NCBI RefSeq assembly: GCF_947504225.1
Contig: NZ_CANNGT010000003.1
Span: forward strand, 244,288 to 308,287
Length of the DNA: 64,000 nucleotides
Reading direction: 5' to 3'
Origin: Brumimicrobium ulvae
GTDB taxonomy: Bacteria > Bacteroidota > Bacteroidia > Flavobacteriales_D > Crocinitomicaceae
Shown: positions 1-8,317 of the stretch, piece after piece
Position numbering within the stretch: the first letter of the stretch is position 1
Layout of the letters: every line of letters begins with the position of its first letter
Notes under the pieces: generated by a model
Told to the model about the DNA's origin: nothing
Databases searched by the model: none
What the model saw: the letters and a program-made list of their open reading frames with translations, nothing else
Translations under genes and position numbers: made by a program

Positions 1-378
1 TTTGATCATTTGTTTCTTTTTGATCCTGTTGTGGGAGAAATCAGTCAAAAATTCAGACTACCAGATCATCCTGGAGTTGATGTAGTAACAAAAAAGGATG
101 CCCCAATAAAAGCTTGTTTAAATGGTGTGGTTTTGCATTCTTCGTATGACGACAAAGACGGACACACGATAATTATCAGTCATGAAAACAATATCATATC
201 TGTTTACAAACATGCCAAAACAGTTTATGTAAAAGTAGGAGATCAAGTCAGTACAGGAAAAGCCATTGGTGTTGTTGGAAACTCTGGAGAACGTTCTACA
301 GGACCTCATTTACATTTCGAATTGTGGAGCGATGTAGGGCCATTAAATCCAATAGATTATTTTTCTTTTGGCAAATAG
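1..378 (+). CDS. M23 family (LytM-type) metallopeptidase, 5' partial
   Basis: The reading frame is open from the first base, so the gene begins outside the window; about 125 C-terminal residues are present. This is a zinc endopeptidase domain of the lysostaphin/LytM family, which cuts peptide crosslinks in peptidoglycan. The visible zinc motifs are HPGVD near the start and GPHLHFELW near the end, and both are intact, so the domain should be catalytic rather than a degenerate EnvC/NlpD-type activator. The family is normally exported to the periplasm with an N-terminal signal or coiled coil, which cannot be checked here. The TTG at position 10 is internal, not a true start. Confidence 0.85.
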   Translation, partial: FDHLFLFDPVVGEISQKFRLPDHPGVDVVTKKDAPIKACLNGVVLHSSYDDKDGHTIIISHENNIISVYKHAKTVYVKVGDQVSTGKAIGVVGNSGERSTGPHLHFELWSDVGPLNPIDYFSFGK

Positions 379-445
379 CTAGCCTCATTCTTAACCAAGA
401 AAAACCTACAAAAACACCTTTCTTTTTTCATTTCATTTTTTTCAG

Positions 446-453
446 TACTTTTG
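446..453 (+). promoter_or_regulatory. -7 box upstream of ppa
   Basis: TACTTTTG matches the Bacteroidota -7 consensus TAnnTTTG and lies 46 nt before the ppa ATG. No convincing -33 TTG was seen. Confidence 0.55.
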
Positions 454-499
454 CAATCCTTAAAATTGAAAGATAATCACTAGAAATTTAGAATATAAT

Positions 500-1195
500 A
501 TGAAAGAGGAAGTATCGAAATTAGCAAAAGCCTTAAAACAAAGATTTGTTGCACACCCATGGCATGGAATTACAATTGGTGAAAATCAACCTAACATGAT
601 CAATGCATTTATTGAAATTATCCCTTCTGACACCATTAAGTATGAAGTAGATAAAGACAGTGGATACATCATGGTTGACCGTCCACAGAAATTCTCTAAC
701 AATATGCCATGTCTTTACGGTTTTGTTCCACAAACATATTGTGACAAGCATGTTGCTGAATACTGTAATACAAAAACAGGGAGAACTGAAATCGTAGGAG
801 ACAATGATCCACTTGACATTTGTGTACTTTCTGAAAGGGAGGTAAACAGAGGAAACATAATCGCAGAATGTGTTCCAATCGGAGGGTTTAGAATGATTGA
901 TGGTGGTGAGGCTGATGATAAAATTATCGCGGTACTTAAAGATGACCAAGTTTATGGTAACATGACTTCAATAGAAGAGGTTCCAACCAAGGTATTAGAC
1001 AGAGTAAAACATTTTTTCTTAACTTATAAGGACTTAGATGGGGCTTCTAAAAATGTTGAAATCACACACGTATATGGTGCTGACGAAGCAAAAGAAGTAA
1101 TCAAAAGAAGTTATGTAGATTACCAAGAAAACTTTGGAGATGCAGACCAACTTCTCACAGAAGCATTGACTGCTGTTTTGAAAGAAAAAGTATAA
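500..1195 (+). CDS. ppa: Family I inorganic pyrophosphatase
   Basis: Soluble cytoplasmic Mg-dependent enzyme that hydrolyses pyrophosphate to phosphate and so pulls polymerisation and activation reactions forward. The metal-binding motif DNDPLD, and the following VLSER and GGFRMIDGGEADDKIIAV segments, are those of the family I fold. At 231 residues it is longer than the roughly 175-residue E. coli enzyme, with extra N-terminal sequence, as in the longer bacterial subgroup. It is monocistronic: it has its own -7 box at 446-453 and a strong hairpin terminator at 1211-1246. The ATG at 500 is the first start after the promoter. Confidence 0.93.
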   Translation: MKEEVSKLAKALKQRFVAHPWHGITIGENQPNMINAFIEIIPSDTIKYEVDKDSGYIMVDRPQKFSNNMPCLYGFVPQTYCDKHVAEYCNTKTGRTEIVGDNDPLDICVLSEREVNRGNIIAECVPIGGFRMIDGGEADDKIIAVLKDDQVYGNMTSIEEVPTKVLDRVKHFFLTYKDLDGASKNVEITHVYGADEAKEVIKRSYVDYQENFGDADQLLTEALTAVLKEKV

Positions 1196-1210
1196 GTCAT
1201 ATTGATAAAA

Positions 1211-1246
1211 CAAAAAAAGGGAGGCGAATGCTTCCCTTTTTTTGTT
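1211..1246 (+). terminator. Rho-independent terminator of ppa
   Basis: An A-rich stem GGGAGGC / GCTTCCC with loop GAAT is followed by a T-run. The A/T runs extend the stem, and one G-T pair is present. It sits 16 nt after the ppa stop. Confidence 0.85.
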
Positions 1247-1290
1247 TTGTGTAAGTGCCTAGCCTAAATGAGTGAAGTGGATTTTGGAAT

Positions 1291-1298
1291 TAGATTTG
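1291..1298 (+). promoter_or_regulatory. Possible -7 box of the VWA gene
   Basis: TAGATTTG fits TAnnTTTG. It is 48 nt upstream of the ATG at 1346. Support is the motif only. Confidence 0.35.
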
Positions 1299-1345
1299 CA
1301 AAGAAAGGCACAACAGCTACCGATAATTATTTATATATTTAAACT

Positions 1346-2833
1346 ATGAAGATTTTACTTTTCCTATTCACATTATTTTGTTCTACGCTGAGCATCTCAC
1401 AAATTGTCTTTGACAAAACAAAGCATGATTTTGGAGAAATCAACTCGAATGAACCAAGGTTTGTTGATGTTTACCTCAAAAACAAAACAGGAAAAGACGC
1501 ATTTATTTTAAGTGTAAAAAAACCAATGGAAGTGGTTTACATTCAAAGAAACGCCCTCATAGCACCGGATAGTTCAAGTGTTATTCGTTTTCAAATCAAT
1601 AAAAAAACAAAAGGAAAATTTAATTATAAAATTCCTGTTTACACCAGTGATAAAAACGAACCAACTGAAATTGTTTTGACAGGAAAAATAGCTTCACTTC
1701 CAGATCAGAGCAACAATTTTACAGCCTGTCCTTCTTTTGGTCAATCTCCTGCACAAGGAAATCCTTTAGATTTTATGTTGACTGTTGAAACAATAGACAA
1801 AGTCACAGGTGAAAAATTAGGAAAGTCTAAAGTAGCCATCATTCAAAATGGAAGTGCGTTAGGAAAGTGGGAAACAGCATCTAATGGCCGCCTAAAACTC
1901 AAAATCCCTTTGGGCATCACCTATTTTTATGCCACTCACTCAGGTTATCTTCCGGCAGAAGAAGGGCTTTACGTTAACTTTAAAAGAAACCATGTTACTT
2001 TGGCTTTAACCAAGAAAAAAGCGTCTCCAGTAATTCCCGATACACCCGAAGAACCAGAAGAACTAATTGCCGAAGAAATCGAATCAGAAAACGATCCCGA
2101 AGAAACGATAGCCGAAACTGAAGAAAGGGTAATTATTATTGATGAAAGCGAACCTGAAGAAGTTGATTTGAGTGATCTTATCGAAGAGTCACCAGAAGTA
2201 GAAACGGAAGAAATTGAAGAATTTATTCCCCCAGCATTTAAGGAATTGGATCCGAACAATTTTGATGAGGCCTATTTCCATCCGATTAACGTTGTATTTG
2301 TAATCGATGTGTCTTCATCCATGCGTCAAGCCGACAGAATAGAATTATTAAAATATTCATTGGATCAACTTGTGGGGATGTTACGACCACAGGACAAAAT
2401 CGGATTGGTTTCCTATGCTAGCAATGCCCAAGTGCTATTAGCTCCCATCTCTGGGGACCGAAAAGAAGAAATTACCGATGAAGTAAAGAAATTAAAAGCA
2501 TCAGGATTAACTGCAGGTGGTGCTGGAATTAAATTGGGGTACAAACAAGCTCGAAAAAATATGATTATGGATGGTCAAAACCACTTGATTATTATTACAG
2601 ACGGAGCTTTCAACAGAAACTCCGGTGATTACAAAAAGTACATTAAGAAAAACCTACACAAGAAAAACATTACCATGAGTGTAGTGGGAATAAAAAGCAA
2701 TGAAAAATCAGAGGCCAATATGCGTGAAGCTGCTGAATTAGGAAATGGTCGATTCATCTTAATAGAAAAGTTGGCAGATGCACAAACAAAACTGAAACAG
2801 GAAATTCGCCTGACTTCATTTAAGTATGATTAA
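1346..2833 (+). CDS. Exported DUF1573-like / von Willebrand factor A protein
   Basis: Residues 1-19 form a signal peptide ending before QIVF. Residues about 20-115 (FDKTKHDFGEI...) look like the Ig-like DUF1573/ASPM domain common in Bacteroidota exported proteins. Residues about 140-222 resemble a carboxypeptidase-regulatory-like beta sandwich. Residues about 233-295 are a very acidic Glu/Pro-rich linker. Residues about 313-490 are a VWA domain with an intact MIDAS start DVSSS (D321, S323, S325) and later TDGAF. VWA domains bind metal and protein partners. Export is inferred; periplasmic or surface location is open, and no type IX sorting tail is obvious. The function is unknown. Confidence 0.8.
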   Translation: MKILLFLFTLFCSTLSISQIVFDKTKHDFGEINSNEPRFVDVYLKNKTGKDAFILSVKKPMEVVYIQRNALIAPDSSSVIRFQINKKTKGKFNYKIPVYTSDKNEPTEIVLTGKIASLPDQSNNFTACPSFGQSPAQGNPLDFMLTVETIDKVTGEKLGKSKVAIIQNGSALGKWETASNGRLKLKIPLGITYFYATHSGYLPAEEGLYVNFKRNHVTLALTKKKASPVIPDTPEEPEELIAEEIESENDPEETIAETEERVIIIDESEPEEVDLSDLIEESPEVETEEIEEFIPPAFKELDPNNFDEAYFHPINVVFVIDVSSSMRQADRIELLKYSLDQLVGMLRPQDKIGLVSYASNAQVLLAPISGDRKEEITDEVKKLKASGLTAGGAGIKLGYKQARKNMIMDGQNHLIIITDGAFNRNSGDYKKYIKKNLHKKNITMSVVGIKSNEKSEANMREAAELGNGRFILIEKLADAQTKLKQEIRLTSFKYD

Positions 2834-2843
2834 AATTAGGGAT

Positions 2844-2880
2844 AAAAAAAATGTTGGCACTTGAAATCAAATACCAACAT
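2844..2880 (-). terminator. Terminator of the queD-folE transcript
   Basis: On the minus strand a 7-bp stem ATGTTGG/CCAACAT (16-nt loop) is followed by a run of eight T. It begins 31 nt after the folE stop. Confidence 0.7.
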
Positions 2881-2910
2881 CGTCTGTTCAACTTATAATC
2901 AACTTTACGT

Positions 2911-3504
2911 TTAGTGTAAACGCGCTTGAATTAAATTAATGAATTCTTTTCTCGTACTGTCATTGGATAAGAACAAGCCCTTAAATGCAGAAGTCGTTGT
3001 TGAAGAGTTTTGTTTTTCTACTCCACGCATTTGCATACACATATGACTACACTCTAACACAACAGCAACTCCTTTTGGCTCTAGCGTTCTTTGAATACAG
3101 TCACGAATTTCTAAAGTTAACCTTTCCTGCACTTGCAATCTACGGGCATAAGCGTCAACAATTCTAGGTAATTTACTCAAACCTACAATTTTTCCATTAG
3201 GAATATATGCTATATGTGCTTTTCCGAAAAATGGAAGCATGTGGTGTTCACATTGAGAATACACTTCGATGTCTTTAACAATCACCATTTCAGAATAATC
3301 TTCTTCAAAGAGTGCACTTCTTAGGATTTCATCCGGGTCTTGCTTGTAACCTTGAGTTAGAAACTGAACAGATTTAGCAACACGTTCAGGTGTTTTAATG
3401 AGACCTTCTCTGTTAGGATCTTCCCCTAAATCAGATAAGACCTCTTTATATACCTCTGTTAACTTTTTAGTGACCTCGTCGTTGTATTCAAATTTACTTT
3501 CCAT
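2911..3504 (-). CDS. folE: GTP cyclohydrolase I
   Basis: Converts GTP to 7,8-dihydroneopterin triphosphate, the entry step to folate and to queuosine or other pterins; cytoplasmic. The 197 residues carry the family motifs KTPERVAKS, the zinc ligand segment [18 protein letters not shown], the [24 protein letters not shown] core, and the zinc Cys region LECSHMCM. The gene follows the pyruvoyl-tetrahydropterin synthase homologue by 18 nt on the same strand, so the two enzymes probably share the promoter at 3971-3978 and form a two-step pathway unit. A terminator lies downstream. Confidence 0.95.
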   Translation of the reverse strand: MESKFEYNDEVTKKLTEVYKEVLSDLGEDPNREGLIKTPERVAKSVQFLTQGYKQDPDEILRSALFEEDYSEMVIVKDIEVYSQCEHHMLPFFGKAHIAYIPNGKIVGLSKLPRIVDAYARRLQVQERLTLEIRDCIQRTLEPKGVAVVLECSHMCMQMRGVEKQNSSTTTSAFKGLFLSNDSTRKEFINLIQARLH

Positions 3505-3522
3505 AAAGCTATTTTTGTGTGG

Positions 3523-3954
3523 TTAGAACGGTTCGTTTCCGCCATAATATTCCACATAATTGTTTTCGGTTTCTTCCAGTTTAATTTTAGCTAAAACTCC
3601 TCCTGCAGCACGAATTGGTTCTTCAATTTCTTCCCAAATCTTCATCACTAGATTCTCTGTTGAAGCAAGTACACCTTTCATAAATGGAACATCTAAATTC
3701 AAGTTTTTGTGATCTAGCGCTTCTACAACATATTTTTTCATGATTTGACTTAAGTCTTTTAAGTTAATCACAAAACCAGTATCAGCAGAAGGTATTCCCT
3801 TTACTGTCACAAAAATATTGAAGTTATGTCCATGCCAATTCTTGTTGCTGCATTTTCCAAACACGGCTTCATTCTTTTCACTTGTCCATTCTTCATTCCA
3901 CAGCTTATGCGCTGCGTTAAAATGTTCTCTTCGGGTAATGTAAACTGTTTTCAA
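3523..3954 (-). CDS. queD: 6-pyruvoyl-tetrahydropterin synthase / QueD family
   Basis: Acts on dihydroneopterin triphosphate, making either 6-carboxy-tetrahydropterin (QueD, preQ0 path) or pyruvoyl-tetrahydropterin. Numbered from the TTG chosen here, zinc ligands are H16, H41 and H43 (in HGHN) and the catalytic Cys is C35 in GKCSNKN. The frame is open further upstream, but a -7 box TATCTTTG at 3971-3978 would start RNA near 3967, excluding the upstream TTG at 3996. The TTG at 3952-3954 gives 143 residues beginning at the conserved KTVYITRREHF. The Cys-x-N-x-x-x-HGHN spacing leaves QueD versus PTPS specificity open. Co-transcribed with folE. Confidence 0.8.
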   Translation of the reverse strand: MKTVYITRREHFNAAHKLWNEEWTSEKNEAVFGKCSNKNWHGHNFNIFVTVKGIPSADTGFVINLKDLSQIMKKYVVEALDHKNLNLDVPFMKGVLASTENLVMKIWEEIEEPIRAAGGVLAKIKLEETENNYVEYYGGNEPF

Positions 3955-3970
3955 TTCTATAATTTTGTTA

Positions 3971-3978
3971 CAAAGATA
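3971..3978 (-). promoter_or_regulatory. -7 box of queD-folE
   Basis: TATCTTTG on the minus strand, a perfect TAnnTTTG. It decides the TTG start at 3954, leaving a leader of only about 10-15 nt. Confidence 0.65.
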
Positions 3979-4014
3979 CAAACGTTCAAGAAACAAAATT
4001 GTTTATTAGAAAGG

Positions 4015-4038
4015 AAAAAACGCTTTGAGCAAAGCGTT
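4015..4038 (-). terminator. Terminator after the small secreted gene
   Basis: Perfect stem AACGCTTT-GAGC-AAAGCGTT; read on the minus strand it is followed by a T-run. It is 83 nt after the stop at 4121. Confidence 0.7.
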
Positions 4039-4120
4039 GAGGATAATTTGATCATAAAAAAGAGCTCTAAAGAGGTTGAGTATATCTTAAAGCGCTTGTC
4101 TGGTTAGGGTTGAGTGAGGT

Positions 4121-4474
4121 TTACTTTTGTACCATCACCACTTTCATTCGGATTTCACTTCCCATGTTTAACTTTACATAATACTTTCCTTCCGAAAGAT
4201 TCGCTAAGTCAATTGAAAAATGGTTCTTTTGGGATTCAACAAATTGATAAAAGATGGATTTTCCTCTTTGATCGATCAAAGAGATGCTCACGAAGTTTCC
4301 TTCTGCTCCCTCTACCCATACGTTTAACAAGTTTGAATTGATTTTCTCTACCTCAAATTGAACATTGTTATTCACACTATCGTGGGTCAGTACTTTTTGA
4401 GGCTCTCCAATTTCATTGTTTGTAAAAGCAGCATTTGCGATAAACATTGTTGCGATAATCATTAATTTTTTCAT
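4121..4474 (-). CDS. Small secreted protein resembling a free-standing type IX C-terminal sorting fold
   Basis: 117 residues from the ATG at 4474, chosen because it begins the signal peptide (MKKLMIIATMFIANAAF); the open frame extends nine codons upstream without an ATG. After cleavage only about 95 residues remain. The segment SLIDQRGKS, then FSIDLANLSEGKYYVKL, then KVVMVQK, has the strand pattern of a type IX secretion C-terminal (Por) tail: strand-turn-G-K, then a D-L-x-x-L-x-x-G-x-Y-x-V-x-L strand. No cargo domain precedes it. It could instead be a DUF3244-like domain. A strong terminator follows. Confidence 0.6.
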   Translation of the reverse strand: MKKLMIIATMFIANAAFTNNEIGEPQKVLTHDSVNNNVQFEVEKINSNLLNVWVEGAEGNFVSISLIDQRGKSIFYQFVESQKNHFSIDLANLSEGKYYVKLNMGSEIRMKVVMVQK

Positions 4475-4649
4475 TGTTTTTTTGTTTTTTAGTTGTGACA
4501 AATGTACAACACAAACCTCATCAAAAACAATGATAACTAAAGACTTAACAAAAGCTTTAACCCATTAACAAAAGGGTAACAAACAAGGGTGAAATGATAA
4601 CATTAAAGTCATCTTCTCAAATAGAAAACCTTGTAAGCAAAGCGCTTGG

Positions 4650-5396
4650 CTACCAAACAAAAACATCATCTAGGATTCGTCCACCAGAACCTCCACCAGA
4701 AAATAACTCCATGACCATTTTCTTTAGTTCTGCATTGGAAAGATAGTCTTTAGGCTTCCCTTTGGGCATTTCTTTTTTAAAGTTCGAAATGGACAATGGC
4801 TTAACCTCTTTGGCAAAATAAACTACTCCCCCATCTTCTAGCGCCAAACCTAGGATCGTTCCAGGTAATCCGTTGAATGATTCAGGACCAACAGAAGGTC
4901 TTAACTGCTCTGCATACCATGCGTAAATTCGAGTGGAGTCGTTGGCTTCCCAATAAGCTTGTTTGGTTTCATAACCTGCAATCGTTCTTCTGTTTTCAGT
5001 AATGATCCATGCTCTTGAACGAAGGGTGTCAGACAAATATATTTCAGAACCATAATATGAAAATTGGCGCTCTAATTTTCCTTCAGATAAATCTTGGTAA
5101 GTTGAGTTTTTCATCGTTGACCATTCTCTATCTTCATCACCAACTTCTGGCAATATAGGTTTAAACAAAGCTTCAGTATCATTGAAATACAATACAAACT
5201 CATCAATTTTCGGCTCTTTCATCCACTCTTGTGAACGCCCCCCCATACGGCTTGAACCTTCATACCTTTTTTCTAGGTTTGTTCTGCGTTCAAAAACGAT
5301 TTCACCAGAAGTCAATACTTGACTATGCGCCCAAGTTGTCAAAAAGAAAAAGACAACAACTGCTGTTAATTTAGAACCAATGATTTCTACCTTCAT
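4650..5396 (-). CDS. GLPGLI family exported protein
   Basis: 248 residues with an N-terminal signal peptide (ends about WAHSQ) and the diagnostic segment FNGLPGTILGLALEDG near residue 180, close to the family name motif GLPGLI. The family is restricted to Bacteroidota and its function is unknown. Its start overlaps the end of the upstream receptor gene by 26 nt, which indicates translational coupling. GLPGLI genes are commonly found beside outer-membrane beta-barrel receptors of this kind, so a partner role at the outer membrane is inferred. The protein contains a short Gly/Ser patch near the C terminus. Confidence 0.85.
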   Translation of the reverse strand: MKVEIIGSKLTAVVVFFFLTTWAHSQVLTSGEIVFERRTNLEKRYEGSSRMGGRSQEWMKEPKIDEFVLYFNDTEALFKPILPEVGDEDREWSTMKNSTYQDLSEGKLERQFSYYGSEIYLSDTLRSRAWIITENRRTIAGYETKQAYWEANDSTRIYAWYAEQLRPSVGPESFNGLPGTILGLALEDGGVVYFAKEVKPLSISNFKKEMPKGKPKDYLSNAELKKMVMELFSGGGSGGRILDDVFVW

Positions 5397-8127
5397 CTAC
5401 TTTAGTTTTATTGTTGTTGAACCTCAACGTTGCTCCAATCATGAAGTAACGAGCGATAATTCGACTACGTGTATCTGTAATTATATTTGTTCCTACATTT
5501 CTTGAAATTCCAATGTTCTGATTGAAGATGTCATTCACAGAAGCATCAATCACCAGATTACCCGTTTTCAGGAAGCGTCGACTAATTTTAGCATTCCAAA
5601 TAAATGGCGTTGCGTTATACCCTTCGGCTCTTCTAGAGTTTATTTCATAAACTGCATCACTTTCAATAAAGAAGCGGAACGGCAATTCAAAAAAGACAGA
5701 AGCTTTATATCGCTGAACAGTATAAGGCTCGTTTAAACCCATAGATAATGAACTCCTAGGGTCGTTGTAACTTAATGAAGCAGACAAACTAACTTCAATC
5801 GTATCTGTTCTCATTTCCAAGCCGATTGATCCGTCTACATTATAGTTTTCTGTAGTGTTTTCTTGCGTATTGATATAACTGTTAAAACTTGTATATCCTC
5901 CAGAAGCCATTGGTCTAAAATGAAGTATTTTTTTATACAATGGAAGTCCACCTCCTGCATAAAAACCACCGTAAACATTTCCATCAACATTGACCGCCGT
6001 TGAAACTGATTGTCCATTTGGGTTATATACGATAGCGTTTGAAAATGCATTATCAATATAAGTCATATAAGCTCCTGCATATATATAACTGTACTTTAAG
6101 GCATTCCACTTATTGTAATGGATACTCAAATCATGGTTAAAATTAGGTGCCAATTCAGGATTACCAATAACCAAACTGTTTGGATCTGTATTGTCTCTCA
6201 CAGGCTGTAACTGGTCTAAACTTGGCTGATTTGAGCTTGTGCTATAAACGAATCGAATTTGATGAGCATTAGAAAACTTATAACTGTATTCCAAATAAGG
6301 AAGAAGATCGTCAACATCCTGTTTAATTACAGAGTTATCTTCATTATTAATGTTATCAATTTTAACATTTCGAATTCTAGAACCAAGTTCTAAGGTATGT
6401 TTTCTATCAGTATACATAATTCCAATAGCACCACGATTTTCTAAACGTGTATTGCTAAAGTCATTACTGTAAAGCCCAGCGTAATTATCGTATCCAGTTG
6501 GTGTACGGTCATAAGTTGAGGTAGCTTGCGCACCAAAGAAGTAATCTAATCTGTACTGGAATTTCAACCTAAATCGGCGTGTTATCGGCTCCATGTAATC
6601 TACCATAATACGATGACCGGTGGTGTTATTGGTCATGGTTCTTTGCTGATCAAAAATAGAATCTGGTGTAACAAACTGACCGAAAAACTGATTTGAATTT
6701 AGGGTGTTTTCACGATCTGTTTCGGTGTATCCGAGTTGATAAACAACATCGAGTTCTCTGAAACGTTTAGCAAATTTCTTATTCAATGTTAATTCTATAT
6801 TCCCTTCTAAACCTTCAGCTTCAGATTCGTTGCTCACATCAGAAGCACTAAATCTTTGGTTGTCTGTCGTAAAGAAATCACTTTCATTATTTTCAGACAT
6901 TGATTCATTTCTAAGTGACAAGCTCGATTTTAATTTCAACTTGGTTTTATCATTTATGTCATAATCTAAATTTAAATTAATGGTGTGGGATTGTTGAAGT
7001 TGTTCCTTAAAAGAAGAATCTCTTTTATTGTAGGTTGTATCGGCGAAGTGGTATTCTGAATTCCTCACCTGTTCCGTTGTTAATCTACTATCGTTATACG
7101 TATAGTTCAGTCCCATCTTCACTTTTTCGCCTAATTTATTGGAGTAATAAAACCCGCCTTTATAATTTTCAGGCAAACCATTTAGACTACTGGTATTCAT
7201 AAAAGATCCCCAACCGCCACGCATTTCATTGGTCAACCCAAACCTTGAGGCATCTTGGCGACTAAACCCTGTGTTGGGTGTATTGGAACCTAGTGCGAAA
7301 ACTGAAATCTTTAGGTCTTTATCAAAATAGTTGGCCAAGACTTCCCCTTCATAAAACAGACTTCCATTGGGTAAATCTTTAAAATATTCAGAGTTGAATC
7401 CACCCCTCCCGGCCACTTTTCCAAAGTAACCTTGTTTTGCGTCATCTTTTAGGCGTACGTCAAGTACTTGAATCTTTTCTTCAGAATTTCCTCCTGAAGT
7501 TTCATCTTCTGTTTCATAAACTTCAATTTTATCAACTCCTTTAGCCGATAAATTTCGTGTAGCAATAGTGGGGTCTGTTCCAAAAAACTCATCTCCATCC
7601 ACCAAGACTTTAGTTACTTTTCGTCCTTGAGAGCTCACATTTCCATCATCGTCTACCTGCAGTCCTGGCAGATTCTTCAACAAATCTTCAACCATAGCGT
7701 TTTCTTTGGTGGCAAAAGAATCAGCGACATAAACTAAAGTATCTCCTCTAAAATAGATGGGTTCTTTATTGGCATAAACGACAACTTCATCAAACTGTGT
7801 TGCTTGTTCTGGAAGAATGACACTAGGAATATGGATTTCTGTATTTTCATCTGACCCGATAATATAGTAACGTTTTTCGTCAAATTTATAATGCGAAATA
7901 ATCAGCTCCATGGTATCAATAGGAACCCCACGTAAATCAAAATAACCATCTTCTCTTGTACGTGTATAGCCCAAAAGCAATCCATCCGACAATCTTACCG
8001 CCATCACCACAGCATTCTCTAAAGGTTGGTCATTAATGGTGTCATTCACAGTTCCTGTAAACTTCATATCCTGTCCAAAAGTAATAGAAGTCAACAAGAT
8101 GAAACACAAGGTTAAAAGTTTATTCAT
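5371..8127 (-). CDS. TonB-receptor-like outer-membrane beta-barrel protein with carboxypeptidase-regulatory N domain
   Basis: 918 residues. Signal peptide 1-18 (ends TFGQ), then a carboxypeptidase-regulatory-like beta sandwich (FTGTVNDTINDQPLENAVV...), then a plug-like region about 110-240 (VEDLLKNLPGLQVDDDGNV, VLVDGDEFFGTDP, IEVYE), then a long aromatic-rich barrel ending in a C-terminal beta strand near YFMIGATLRF. This is the outer-membrane beta-barrel family 3 architecture of Bacteroidota, related to TonB-dependent receptors. The substrate is unknown, and no SusD partner is present. The downstream overlapping GLPGLI gene is its probable partner. A -7 box lies 24 nt upstream. Confidence 0.85.
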   Translation of the reverse strand: MNKLLTLCFILLTSITFGQDMKFTGTVNDTINDQPLENAVVMAVRLSDGLLLGYTRTREDGYFDLRGVPIDTMELIISHYKFDEKRYYIIGSDENTEIHIPSVILPEQATQFDEVVVYANKEPIYFRGDTLVYVADSFATKENAMVEDLLKNLPGLQVDDDGNVSSQGRKVTKVLVDGDEFFGTDPTIATRNLSAKGVDKIEVYETEDETSGGNSEEKIQVLDVRLKDDAKQGYFGKVAGRGGFNSEYFKDLPNGSLFYEGEVLANYFDKDLKISVFALGSNTPNTGFSRQDASRFGLTNEMRGGWGSFMNTSSLNGLPENYKGGFYYSNKLGEKVKMGLNYTYNDSRLTTEQVRNSEYHFADTTYNKRDSSFKEQLQQSHTINLNLDYDINDKTKLKLKSSLSLRNESMSENNESDFFTTDNQRFSASDVSNESEAEGLEGNIELTLNKKFAKRFRELDVVYQLGYTETDRENTLNSNQFFGQFVTPDSIFDQQRTMTNNTTGHRIMVDYMEPITRRFRLKFQYRLDYFFGAQATSTYDRTPTGYDNYAGLYSNDFSNTRLENRGAIGIMYTDRKHTLELGSRIRNVKIDNINNEDNSVIKQDVDDLLPYLEYSYKFSNAHQIRFVYSTSSNQPSLDQLQPVRDNTDPNSLVIGNPELAPNFNHDLSIHYNKWNALKYSYIYAGAYMTYIDNAFSNAIVYNPNGQSVSTAVNVDGNVYGGFYAGGGLPLYKKILHFRPMASGGYTSFNSYINTQENTTENYNVDGSIGLEMRTDTIEVSLSASLSYNDPRSSLSMGLNEPYTVQRYKASVFFELPFRFFIESDAVYEINSRRAEGYNATPFIWNAKISRRFLKTGNLVIDASVNDIFNQNIGISRNVGTNIITDTRSRIIARYFMIGATLRFNNNKTKVDEGRNHWF

Positions 8128-8150
8128 CTTCTTTAGTTTTTATCGAGCCA

Positions 8151-8158
8151 CAAAAATA
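8151..8158 (-). promoter_or_regulatory. -7 box of the receptor/GLPGLI operon
   Basis: TATTTTTG on the minus strand, 24 nt before the receptor ATG; divergent from the rsgA promoter. Confidence 0.55.
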
Positions 8159-8283
8159 ACGGAATACATTTAACAATCTGTCTTAATTATGTTAAGAAGT
8201 GGAATTTAGTGTTGAATGATTATTCTGTAATGATAAAACAACAAGCTTATCATTATGCGGCGATGTTTGTTTAAATTTTTCAG

Positions 8284-8291
8284 TAATTTTG
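8284..8291 (+). promoter_or_regulatory. -7 box of rsgA-dtd-mazG
   Basis: TAATTTTG, matching TAnnTTTG. RNA would start near 8295, so the ATG at 8255 cannot be the start, which favours the TTG at 8318. Confidence 0.55.
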
Positions 8292-8317
8292 AACGAATTA
8301 TCAGTAATAAGATCAGA

